Both the position numbers and the translations under genes were made by a program. Shown here in pieces: positions 6,899-14,631 of a stretch of DNA of 45,448 bases. The DNA is from CAZUUO01 sp964622665 (GTDB taxonomy: Bacteria; Patescibacteriota; Patescibacteriia; Magasanikbacterales; GCA-002688135), in contig CAZUUO010000003.1 in NCBI GenBank assembly GCA_964622665.1, forward strand, positions 1 to 45,448. The letters run 5' to 3'. Within the stretch, counting starts at the first letter, position 1. Each line of letters opens with the position of its first letter. The notes below the pieces were generated by a model. That model was not told the DNA's origin, ran no database searches, and saw nothing but the letters and a program-made list of their open reading frames with translations.

Positions 6899-8155
6899 TT
6901 ACTGAATTGCTTCAGTAGTTACATTTGCTTTTTCTTGTAACAAAACTTCTTTTGTTCTGTCCTCTTGTTCTATAAGACGTTCGATCGACTCATTTGTTAC
7001 AGTATCGATATCAGACTGCACTTTTACTTTTGGTGTAACATCTAATTCTGGGATTTTTTCAATAGTAGTAGTTCCTACTTTAATTACCGGAATTGTTGTT
7101 GTGCTTACTTTTGGAGTTTCCGTGGTCTGTTGTACGGTGGTTGCGATTTTCTCTGTTTGATTTACCAATACCTGTACTTCTTTAATTTTATTGAGTGCTT
7201 CAGTAAACTTTTCAACTTTCACTTCTTCATTTGCTTGAACTACTGCATCTTTTGCACTTTTTACTTGTTCGGTTATTTTTTTAATTTCTTCTTTATGTTC
7301 AGGTGCACCAACTTCTTTAGTTGAGTTGATCACACTTGAAACAGCTGCATCCAATTGCACTTCAGCGGTTTTTAATTTTTCTTCGATAGTCTGTTTAATT
7401 TCTTTTTGTGACACAATATCTTCAGTAGTTCCTTTTTGTGTTTTAACCATTGTTTCAACGGCCTGCACACTCACTGAATCTACTAAGGCGCGAACTTCGT
7501 GAATTTGTGGCACATCGATAGCGATGTCCGTTGCCTTATTGAGAACCTTCGCAATTTCTTCAGTCTTTGTGTCGATATTACGAGCGACATTGACCACGTC
7601 GGTTGCTACGGTTTCATGAGGAAGTGATTCGAGACCTGATTTTACACTTTTAATTTCATCAGAAAGTCGTTGCACTGTTTTTTCAATGTGTGACTTTGCG
7701 ATGTCTGTTTTTGTATTTGCAAGTCTTACAATTTCATCAGCACGACGTGCTGCAAATTCTGTTCGTAATTTTATTTCTGTTTGTTTATCTCCTGCCAAGG
7801 TTAATTGAACTCTTTCAGAAGCAACTTTTAAATTGTAGAGAGGCTCTCCTGGAATACTGAGTAGCGCTGCGTTTACTGAGGTTACCCATGTTGTAAATGG
7901 TACCAACAATAGTGCAAGTGCTGCTGCAGTTACCCGCATAGTGATCGCATAAGGTCTTCCCCCGAATACATACCATGATAAAAATCCGCGTACTCGGTTT
8001 TTAATTACTTCATCCTTACGTACCGATGAGGCTAACGTATTAGTAATTTGCATTGATAATACTTTCTTACTTTCATTGAGCCACGCCTTATCAACCGCCC
8101 CTGCAAAAGGGTGGTTTTTTAAGTTCTTTAGTTGTGCGTGTAATTCTTTGCTCAC
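6899..8155 (-). CDS. DUF5667-like single-pass membrane protein, putative anti-sigma factor
   Basis: The protein has 418 residues. An N-terminal cytoplasmic part of about 70 residues precedes one membrane helix (about 71-97) followed by SIPGEPLYNLKVASERV, the S-x-PGDxLYPxKxxxE signature of DUF5667. The remainder is a long, charged helical region with likely coiled coils and a Thr/Val/Pro-rich tail. The start is a GTG overlapping the sigma-factor stop by 4 bases (GTGA), implying translational coupling. A small cytoplasmic domain, one membrane helix and an external domain directly after an ECF sigma gene suggest an anti-sigma factor that senses the envelope. That role is inference. A paralogous pair lies at 43744-45005. 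Confidence 0.7.
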   Translation of the reverse strand: MSKELHAQLKNLKNHPFAGAVDKAWLNESKKVLSMQITNTLASSVRKDEVIKNRVRGFLSWYVFGGRPYAITMRVTAAALALLLVPFTTWVTSVNAALLSIPGEPLYNLKVASERVQLTLAGDKQTEIKLRTEFAARRADEIVRLANTKTDIAKSHIEKTVQRLSDEIKSVKSGLESLPHETVATDVVNVARNIDTKTEEIAKVLNKATDIAIDVPQIHEVRALVDSVSVQAVETMVKTQKGTTEDIVSQKEIKQTIEEKLKTAEVQLDAAVSSVINSTKEVGAPEHKEEIKKITEQVKSAKDAVVQANEEVKVEKFTEALNKIKEVQVLVNQTEKIATTVQQTTETPKVSTTTIPVIKVGTTTIEKIPELDVTPKVKVQSDIDTVTNESIERLIEQEDRTKEVLLQEKANVTTEAIQ

Positions 8156-8694
8156 AATCTTGGAATTATTTTTTTGAGTGCACTGACGGCTCTATGCAAT
8201 GTTACTCGTGTATTGAGTAATGATTTTCCAGTTACTGTTGATATTTCTTGAAATGAGAGTTCGTTTAAATATCGAAGGACGATAATGTCGCGATATTCTT
8301 CTTTCAAGTTTTTCATTGCTTTTAAAAGAGTGTAGAGATCGGTAGCTGCTGACAATGTCTCGAGAGGTGTCTCTGAAACGAATGTCTGCTCATCAACAAA
8401 TTCAAGGGGAACTGTTGATTTTCTTGCGCGATAGAAATCGATGACACTGTTACGAGCAATTTTGAAAATAAGGGCAGTGAAGCTTCTTATTTCTGTTTTG
8501 CGTTCTCGCAAGTAACTCCATGCCCGTAAAAAGACATCTGATGTTAAATCTTGCGCGTCTGTAACTGAGCCAACTTTGAAGTATATGAAACGATATACGC
8601 GGGGCGCATGAATTTCATATAACTTAGCAAAGCTCTCGGGATCGAGTTCTTCTTGTGCCTTCCGTTCTAATTTTTCTTTATTGACCGTTTCCAC
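8152..8694 (-). CDS. ECF-type RNA polymerase sigma factor
   Basis: The protein has 180 residues with sigma-70 region 2 at about 20-90 (SFAKLYEIHAPRVYRFIYFK, then DLTSDVFLRAWSYL) and region 4 at about 120-175 (EYRDIIVLRYLNELSFQEIS, then an HTH ending LHRAVSALKK). Regions 1 and 3 are absent, as in group 4 (ECF) sigma factors. It begins with GTG at 8692-8694 behind a near-consensus promoter. It directs RNA polymerase to a set of promoters not identifiable here. It heads the operon with the DUF5667-like protein and the giant surface protein, so it probably controls surface synthesis. Confidence 0.9.
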   Translation of the reverse strand: METVNKEKLERKAQEELDPESFAKLYEIHAPRVYRFIYFKVGSVTDAQDLTSDVFLRAWSYLRERKTEIRSFTALIFKIARNSVIDFYRARKSTVPLEFVDEQTFVSETPLETLSAATDLYTLLKAMKNLKEEYRDIIVLRYLNELSFQEISTVTGKSLLNTRVTLHRAVSALKKIIPRL

Positions 8695-8773
8695 ATGTTG
8701 AGACGTATGAGGTGTTACTTTTGTTACACTCTATACTAAATAAATGTAAAATTAGCACTTTTTTATTGACTAA

Positions 8774-8802
8774 AGTATATCGTTTTTAGGCTTTCCCGTC
8801 AA
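8774..8802 (-). promoter_or_regulatory. Promoter of the sigma/DUF5667/surface-protein operon
   Basis: Minus strand: -35 TTGACG (8797-8802), 17-base spacer, -10 TATACT (8774-8779). The leader to the GTG start is about 70 bases, long for this window. The housekeeping-like boxes suggest basal control by the primary sigma factor rather than strict autoregulation. Confidence 0.75.
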
Positions 8803-8809
8803 TTCTCCC

Positions 8810-8838
8810 TTGTATAAATGTCCATGATAACCTATACT
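8810..8838 (+). promoter_or_regulatory. Promoter for the small HTH gene
   Basis: Plus strand: -35 TTGTAT (8810-8815), 17-base spacer, -10 TATACT (8833-8838). Transcription would start near 8845, downstream of the first possible ATG (8818), which favours the ATG at 8869. Confidence 0.5.
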
Positions 8839-8868
8839 TTTATTGCAGCTATAACGTCAAATAACCCT

Positions 8869-9213
8869 ATGAATTCGCTCAATGAACAGCAATTTCAGGA
8901 TATTCCCCTTTCTATCTCAGAATGTGCCAAAATCTTTGGACTTTCCGAGAAAACCGTCCGAAGGGCCGTAAAAGATAGCGAAATACCGTATATGGTAGTA
9001 AAAGGCCGTTATCGTATTCTTTTTGCTGATATGCTTGGTTGGTCACAATTGAGACCCCGCTTACAGCATAGCCGTGATGAACGAGGTGTTGGACAGTATG
9101 TTGTTAAATGGCAAATACCTTCTAAACACTTACCCGTCAAGAAACAAACAACTAAAGAGAGCAGTCAACTTACATTTTTTGATAACACTAACCAGCAACT
9201 TGGTTTCTTCTAA
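8869..9213 (+). CDS. Small helix-turn-helix (MerR/excisionase-like) DNA-binding protein
   Basis: The protein has 114 residues. Residues 13-60 form an excisionase/MerR-like winged HTH: SISECAKIFGLSEKTVRRAV, then IPYMVVKGRYRILFADMLGW. The C-terminal half is basic and polar with no recognised fold. The start at 8869 is chosen because the predicted promoter would begin transcription near 8845; an in-frame ATG at 8818 is the alternative. It diverges from the sigma-factor operon, with promoters packed within about 65 bases, so it may regulate that operon or itself. Excisionase-type HTHs also occur in mobile elements, but no integrase or att site is visible here. Confidence 0.7.
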   Translation: MNSLNEQQFQDIPLSISECAKIFGLSEKTVRRAVKDSEIPYMVVKGRYRILFADMLGWSQLRPRLQHSRDERGVGQYVVKWQIPSKHLPVKKQTTKESSQLTFFDNTNQQLGFF

Positions 9214-9216
9214 GCA

Positions 9217-9247
9217 AAAGACGGGGCTTACTACCCCGTCTTTTTTT
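9217..9247. terminator. Bidirectional terminator between convergent genes
   Basis: Stem GACGGGG / CCCCGTC (9220-9226, 9234-9240) with flanking A and T runs gives U tracts on both strands. It serves the HTH gene on the plus strand and the surface-protein gene ending at 9255 on the minus strand. Confidence 0.85.
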
Positions 9248-9254
9248 ATACTAC

Positions 9255-12056
9255 TTAATTATTTCCTGGCAATGATTTATCTACTGAGACATTCGTTGCT
9301 GTGTTTTTTGCGTTATAGGGATTAAAGGCACTCGATGAAGTGATATCTGATCCGGTCTTATAATTTACAAAGAATGAATCTGAAATATCTTCAACTTGCG
9401 CAGCCCATGCATAACCATACAAATCTCTTGCCACACTTTCACTTGCAATCCAACGGAGTAATCCATTACTGTCCACTGCGTATACTTTTGGATTATCAAT
9501 GAATTTTACCATCTTACTTCCAGGACGATAGGTGACGTTTCCACCCAGTGGGATGCTTGCTAATGTTGTATCAGCAACGGTAACTACCAACCCCCCTTTG
9601 TTTGTTGCCTTAAGATCAAGTGCTGTATACCAACTTAGAAACACTTTTTGATTTGGGAATGCATAGCGATACCCATTTCTGCCAATGTAGTAAACTGCTG
9701 AATTACCAGCACGCTTAATCAGCATGTGTGGATATACCCCACTTGGAAGTGAGCGAATATCGTTTGGACCCTGAGGATTTGTTGTTTCACTACCCATGGT
9801 GTCTTGTAACGTAATGGTCATGGTTGATACGTCAGTTACTGAACCATTGTCTGACGCAAACATATAGTAGACCGTTTTCAAACCATTACCTGGACTTAGT
9901 TGCCAGTACTTGATGTTTTCAAACCAATCCCATGTTGCATTTGCAAAATCACTGGTATTTGAAACCGCTACTCTGTTTGCCCCAGTTGTACCAAAATATA
10001 ATTGCACATTGCGGTAAATTGCTTTTGATTGTCCATCATTAATGCGCGCATAAGATACCAATGGTTTGTTGACTCCATTACTTACCAATTCAATAGAGTC
10101 ACACATGATACTTGATGTAGCGCCATTATTTGAGTTTCGGTAACGAACACACACATTCTGTAAACCTAATTTTGGTCGTAGGGTGTAGGTTCGTGTTGCG
10201 TAATATTGTTGATATGCACCAGCATCAGAAAGATCTGTGTTTGAACCAATCTGAAACTGATCAGCATTATTCGCAACCGTATCAAGTGTTACATAAATTG
10301 ATGATGCTGTTTGAGCGCCGCCATTGATAATAATGTTACCCGTTGGTGTGCCACTCACAATTGATCCATCAAGAGCTATAGTACCACTCACTACTTGTGA
10401 TAATTTTCCATCATTATTTTTGAATTGCACATACACTCGTTTTGAACCATTTCCGGCAAGCAAATTCCATTGTTTTGAGCTTGCGTATGATTCCCAATAC
10501 GCATCTTTAAAATCACTATAATTTGAAATTGCCATTTGGGTTGCGTTGATTGCACCCAATTGCAAAGTCACTGATTGATTATTTGTTGTTGCGTTACCAC
10601 TATTAATATTAATGTAGGGATTATAGGGTGCTCCATTTACCCCTAGTAATACATTGATAGTATCGCAAGCTACTGGTGAAATTTTTCCTGTTTGTGTGTT
10701 GCGTACTCGCGCACAAACCGTTGCGTATCCATTATTTGGTAACAATGAAATTGACTTTGTACCCCCGATTGCTTCATAACCACTTGCATTGAGCATCTCG
10801 CTATTTTGTGCAAATTGAATTTGATCACCATTGCTGCTATATACTGAAACCGAAACATCAGCTGAATATGTTTCAATAGCGCCACCAGCAATTAAGAGAG
10901 TAACCTGTGGGTCATTTGAACTTGGTGTTCCTTGGGTATAGTAACCAAAAGTGTAATGTGTTCCACTATTTCCTGATAAATACTCGCCAGTTACTGCACG
11001 CGCCGTTACATCGACATTATAGTATTGGCCGTATGTTTGATTGCTTGGATTTATTGTTACAACAGTGTTTCCTTGTGACCAAGAAGTGCTGTATGACACG
11101 TTTGGTGAAATAGAAAATGCGAATGAAGCAACATCAATTGGTTGTGTAAATGTCAAAACAATCGGTGCATTTAAACTGACTGTTGCATTACCCGCAATTG
11201 AACTACTCACGGTGGGGACGCCACCCACGTCAGTGAAGGTTGCATTATATTGTGCGTCCACTGAATTACCAACACTATCCTTGATAGCTGCTCCAGAACG
11301 AGCAAGTACTTGCCACTGTGCGCCACCTAATCCTGATACATTTGATTGATCAATATTGAATAGCAACTCAGAAGATAAAAATCCTGAGCCCACTTGGCTT
11401 GCTACTGATGACAAAGTAATAGTACGTACTACACCACTTGTTGTTGTTGCATACACCAATAAATCTTGATTTGCGGTGCTTGCGCTCGCATACACCGGCT
11501 CATTAAATGTCACCCCCAATTGTGTTGGTACATTACCAGACTTAATAAGACGTGCGCTATTTATACGTGGCGCTGTGGTATCAATTTTAAAATAATCACC
11601 ATACTGACTTTGTCCGTCATTAATATTACTGTACACGCGTGCTGTACCTTCTGAAGTCTTGTTGTTTACGAGGGCACTTATATTAGTGATGGTAATGTTT
11701 TGACCCAAAACACAGCTTTTCTTTACTGTGAAGCGTAATTCTTTTTGCCCGTAAATTTCAACTCGAGGAGGATATAGTAGTGTGGTGTCTGAAATAACCG
11801 TATTTGCCGTTGTTCTATCATCAAAAATCAAACCATTTCCTGCCTGGTTAATACCAACTACTAACGAATCCCCTTCTTTTATTTCACCCGCTGTATTGCA
11901 GCGGAAATTTATCTGAGGAATATCAATTCTACTAGTATTTCCTTTTACATCTCCCACCGCTCCAACTGAAAAGCTGAAAGCAGATGCACTAGAAACTCCG
12001 CTTAACAATGTTACTAACACGAGAGAAACTGTCCCTAATAGATGTTTCGTATTCAT
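9255..12056 (-). CDS. Large multi-domain surface protein with Ig-like modules
   Basis: The protein has 933 residues. The ATG at 12054-12056 gives a clean signal peptide (MNTKHLLGTV onward, cleavage after SASA near residue 26). Residues about 280-370 resemble a SbsA-type bacterial Ig-like domain. Residues 382-750 form four modules in an A-B-A-B order: A1 382-469, B1 480-560, A2 573-657, B2 667-750. A modules end with a two-cysteine strand pair (CARVRN...ACDTI; CVRYRN...MCDSI) and B modules with VYVQF/VYYMF-type strands. The last ~160 residues (773-933) are the same domain found at the N terminus of the 3087-6821 protein. It is probably attached to or part of the surface layer. Paired cysteines suit the DsbB/thioredoxin pair encoded nearby. 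Confidence 0.8.
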   Translation of the reverse strand: MNTKHLLGTVSLVLVTLLSGVSSASAFSFSVGAVGDVKGNTSRIDIPQINFRCNTAGEIKEGDSLVVGINQAGNGLIFDDRTTANTVISDTTLLYPPRVEIYGQKELRFTVKKSCVLGQNITITNISALVNNKTSEGTARVYSNINDGQSQYGDYFKIDTTAPRINSARLIKSGNVPTQLGVTFNEPVYASASTANQDLLVYATTTSGVVRTITLSSVASQVGSGFLSSELLFNIDQSNVSGLGGAQWQVLARSGAAIKDSVGNSVDAQYNATFTDVGGVPTVSSSIAGNATVSLNAPIVLTFTQPIDVASFAFSISPNVSYSTSWSQGNTVVTINPSNQTYGQYYNVDVTARAVTGEYLSGNSGTHYTFGYYTQGTPSSNDPQVTLLIAGGAIETYSADVSVSVYSSNGDQIQFAQNSEMLNASGYEAIGGTKSISLLPNNGYATVCARVRNTQTGKISPVACDTINVLLGVNGAPYNPYININSGNATTNNQSVTLQLGAINATQMAISNYSDFKDAYWESYASSKQWNLLAGNGSKRVYVQFKNNDGKLSQVVSGTIALDGSIVSGTPTGNIIINGGAQTASSIYVTLDTVANNADQFQIGSNTDLSDAGAYQQYYATRTYTLRPKLGLQNVCVRYRNSNNGATSSIMCDSIELVSNGVNKPLVSYARINDGQSKAIYRNVQLYFGTTGANRVAVSNTSDFANATWDWFENIKYWQLSPGNGLKTVYYMFASDNGSVTDVSTMTITLQDTMGSETTNPQGPNDIRSLPSGVYPHMLIKRAGNSAVYYIGRNGYRYAFPNQKVFLSWYTALDLKATNKGGLVVTVADTTLASIPLGGNVTYRPGSKMVKFIDNPKVYAVDSNGLLRWIASESVARDLYGYAWAAQVEDISDSFFVNYKTGSDITSSSAFNPYNAKNTATNVSVDKSLPGNN

Positions 12057-12074
12057 ATGATACAAGCCTACCAC

Positions 12075-12080
12075 ACTATA
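12075..12080 (-). promoter_or_regulatory. Possible -10 box for the 9255-12056 gene
   Basis: A TATAGT on the minus strand lies 19 bases before the ATG, past the stop side of the upstream TrmB-like gene's 3' end. No -35 box is seen. The gene may instead be read through from the regulator gene. Confidence 0.3.
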
Positions 12081-12093
12081 CTAATTAATAAAA

Positions 12094-12852
12094 TTATTTT
12101 TTTGTTTCTTTATCCACCAATTCACTCTCCCATGCCATCTCAAATACTGCGCGCATGGTTTGTGCTAATTCCTCACTTTCAATAAGCACACCAATCACTT
12201 TTCCTCGAAATGTCATCAGGGCAACTCTATTTTCATAAATAAGCACGTCGCCTGAAAATTGGATTTCTTTACTTTTAATAATTTTTAACTGTGCACTTTT
12301 ACGAGGTTGAATTTTGGGATCTTGTGAAGAGTAAATTGCTTTTCCTTGAATCCCTCGCGAACTGAGCTCGGCTTTAAACGATGCCAACTCTTGGTCACTA
12401 AACATTGTTTTGACTGCATCAACATTTGCAATCTCGTATATTTTCTTAGATTTTGAATTGATTAAATCTTGTAAAATAGTTTGAAAACCTTCTTTACCTT
12501 CAAACATTTTTACAACGGGTCTATCCCCTTTTTGTAGTAAATGGAGTTCAGCAATCGTATCTTCCATTTCTTTCACGCTTTGCTGCATTGATTTCATGCG
12601 ACGTTGCATGAAGAGACGCAGCTGTTCAGGAGATTCCGCACTATACAATGTTTTCTTTCCTTTTTCTACCGTGCTCATCAACCCTTCTTTAGTAAGGTTT
12701 TCGATAATAGTGTACGCTGTCATGCGCGAAACATTTATTTTCTTTGCTAAATCGATTACCGATGATGGACCAATTTCCAAAGAAGCTGCATATAATTTTG
12801 ATGTTGAGTCTGTAAACCCAAACATCTTAAATAGTTGTTCCCAAGATTTCAT
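12094..12852 (-). CDS. TrmB-like transcriptional regulator
   Basis: The protein has 252 residues. An N-terminal winged HTH (about 12-75) contains FGFTDSTSKLYAASLEIGP, ISxL-type helix VIDLAKKINVSRMTAYTII and a wing with GLMSTVEKGKKTLYSAE, the TrmB pattern. A short helical linker (about 78-108) precedes a C-terminal phospholipase-D-like/TrmB effector domain in which a small molecule might bind. TrmB proteins are best known in archaea as sugar-responsive regulators and also occur in CPR bacteria. Its own stop is 38 bases from the surface-protein ATG, so it may be cotranscribed with and control that gene. The ligand is unknown. Confidence 0.85.
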   Translation of the reverse strand: MKSWEQLFKMFGFTDSTSKLYAASLEIGPSSVIDLAKKINVSRMTAYTIIENLTKEGLMSTVEKGKKTLYSAESPEQLRLFMQRRMKSMQQSVKEMEDTIAELHLLQKGDRPVVKMFEGKEGFQTILQDLINSKSKKIYEIANVDAVKTMFSDQELASFKAELSSRGIQGKAIYSSQDPKIQPRKSAQLKIIKSKEIQFSGDVLIYENRVALMTFRGKVIGVLIESEELAQTMRAVFEMAWESELVDKETKK

Positions 12853-12873
12853 ATGTCATCAGTATATCACAGC

Positions 12874-14112
12874 CTACAGGCTCTTCAAATGGATTGTTTG
12901 CTCATAGAGCTTAATAATACGCGGAATTATTTTGTCCGTATGATATTTTACTTCCGCCGCTAAGCGTGCGTTATTGCCCATCATTCTATTGGCGTCATTT
13001 TGTGCTTTTTGTATTGCAGAAACGTACTCATGAGTTTCAAAATTTTTACAGATGAACCCGGTGTGCCCCTCTTCAATCATTTCTGGAATTCCTCCATTGT
13101 TACTTCCTACAACAGGTAACGAACGCATATAACTTTCAAGAACAACATTAGGGAAATTGTCGAGCAATCGTGAAGGAACGAGAGTCACACAACATGTTTT
13201 TGCAATCTCATCAATTTCATCTTGTGATTTGATGCCATGCACTATAACATTTTTTGTGCGAGTCATTGCAATTTCTTGAGCTATTTTTTCTTTTTCAGTT
13301 CCTCCACCCACCAGGTGAAATATGGTATGCGGCATCGCGCGCGCACACGACAACACCACATCTACCCCTTTTTGATATGAAATACCGCCTACAAATAGGA
13401 CATCGTTTCCTTTACTAGTTATTTTTTTTCTATGCAATACCCAATTTGGAATTACCGTGATATTATTCTCATCTTTTCCCCAATCAACCATTTCTTTTTT
13501 CATGAAATTGCTTGGTGCTATATACGCATCAAAACTATCATACCAACCAAATAATTTTTGAAGATACATTTCAGCAGTTACCACCGATGAAGCGACACGA
13601 GAATTAAATATGCATTTGTTTTTAATTGCTTCGCCAAATCCACCCGTCTTACATTTTCTACAAATTGAATTATTCACATACAAGGCGTGATTAGGACAAA
13701 TGCGTTTGTAATCATGAAGTGTTTGAATAGTTGGTACCCCATGAGCTCGAAGTACCGTTACAATTGATGGTGAAAGGTGATGATAGATATTATGGAGATG
13801 CACGATGTCTGGCTTAAAATCCGCCAGGAGTTTCTTTAGATTTTCTGCGGCATCTTTTGCGTAAATAATATTCTTCGCCTCGCACAATTTTTTCCACGTT
13901 TTTCCTTTCTCTTTAAAAGATGCTTTGTTATTATGTCTTTGAGACACGAAGTATTGTGTAAACCTTTTATCTATCACCACATTATCTTGGTGATGCATAC
14001 CAAAGTACCCCACTTCAATACCCTGTGATTCCAATAATTTCCCTAATTGTATTGCATGAATGTCAGCGCCGCCGTGGGGATACCAAAATTTATTTATGAG
14101 TAACACTTTCAT
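12874..14112 (-). CDS. Glycosyltransferase, GT4 family
   Basis: A 412-residue GT-B-fold glycosyltransferase. The N-terminal half opens with MKVLLINKFWYPHGGAD, the usual acceptor-side glycine-rich motif. A four-cysteine insert lies in the middle (CRKCKTGGFG with nearby Cys), as in some GT4 enzymes. The C-terminal donor site has LVPSRLLDNFPNVVLESYMR followed by PVVGSNNGGIPEMI, the E-x7-E region. It would transfer a nucleotide-activated sugar to a surface glycan or lipid carrier; specificity cannot be read. Its ATG abuts the ATG of the plus-strand methyltransferase gene (CATATG), and an AGGAAG Shine-Dalgarno sequence lies within that gene's 5' end. Confidence 0.88.
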   Translation of the reverse strand: MKVLLINKFWYPHGGADIHAIQLGKLLESQGIEVGYFGMHHQDNVVIDKRFTQYFVSQRHNNKASFKEKGKTWKKLCEAKNIIYAKDAAENLKKLLADFKPDIVHLHNIYHHLSPSIVTVLRAHGVPTIQTLHDYKRICPNHALYVNNSICRKCKTGGFGEAIKNKCIFNSRVASSVVTAEMYLQKLFGWYDSFDAYIAPSNFMKKEMVDWGKDENNITVIPNWVLHRKKITSKGNDVLFVGGISYQKGVDVVLSCARAMPHTIFHLVGGGTEKEKIAQEIAMTRTKNVIVHGIKSQDEIDEIAKTCCVTLVPSRLLDNFPNVVLESYMRSLPVVGSNNGGIPEMIEEGHTGFICKNFETHEYVSAIQKAQNDANRMMGNNARLAAEVKYHTDKIIPRIIKLYEQTIHLKSL

Positions 14113-14631
14113 ATGTCGCTTCCTATTTTGTTAATTATTCTTTTTTTAATTGTCATGTACCCTTTTGCGCGTGGCGCTCGTTCACTTGCTCCATGGGTTC
14201 CTACTAAACAATACGACGTAGCTCGTTTGTGTGATCTTCTTCATCTTACCAAATCCGACACCTTTATAGAACTCGGATGTGGGAATGGGCGTGTGTGTAA
14301 TGCTGTGGCACAAACATTTCCTGAGGCACAAATTATTGGTATTGAAATTGCCTGGCCTTTGGCATATATTGCACGATTTCGTGCACGTTCATTGCAAAAT
14401 TGTACTATTATGTGTGCTGACGCACTCACCCATTCATTATCTTCAGCAACGGTTATATATATTTTTGGCATGCCTCATGCGTTGGCGCATACCGTAACCC
14501 AAAAAATACTGACTGAATGTAAGAAAGGAACACGCATTATTTCCTACTCCTTTCGCTTTCACAAACTTCCTCTTGTTGCAACCCACAAACCAGAGGGAAT
14601 GTTGGCCCTCTATGAATACGTTATTTCTTAA
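14113..14631 (+). CDS. Membrane-anchored SAM-dependent methyltransferase
   Basis: The protein has 172 residues. An N-terminal hydrophobic segment (about 3-18) is followed by a short class I methyltransferase domain with motif I FIELGCGNGRV (about 50-60), motif II-like IIGIEIAWPLAYIARFRAR and an acidic motif CADAL. The substrate is unknown; the membrane anchor and the surrounding glycosyltransferases point to a glycan or lipid-linked substrate. It starts with no intergenic base from the divergent GT4 gene, and its last 11 bases overlap the convergent GT4 gene ending at 14621. Confidence 0.78.
   Translation: MSLPILLIILFLIVMYPFARGARSLAPWVPTKQYDVARLCDLLHLTKSDTFIELGCGNGRVCNAVAQTFPEAQIIGIEIAWPLAYIARFRARSLQNCTIMCADALTHSLSSATVIYIFGMPHALAHTVTQKILTECKKGTRIISYSFRFHKLPLVATHKPEGMLALYEYVIS

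Noticed and set aside
8810..9247. Integrated mobile element, suggested by the excisionase-like HTH
   Set aside because: No integrase, attachment-site repeats or compositional change; the gene has the same AT-rich composition as its surroundings.
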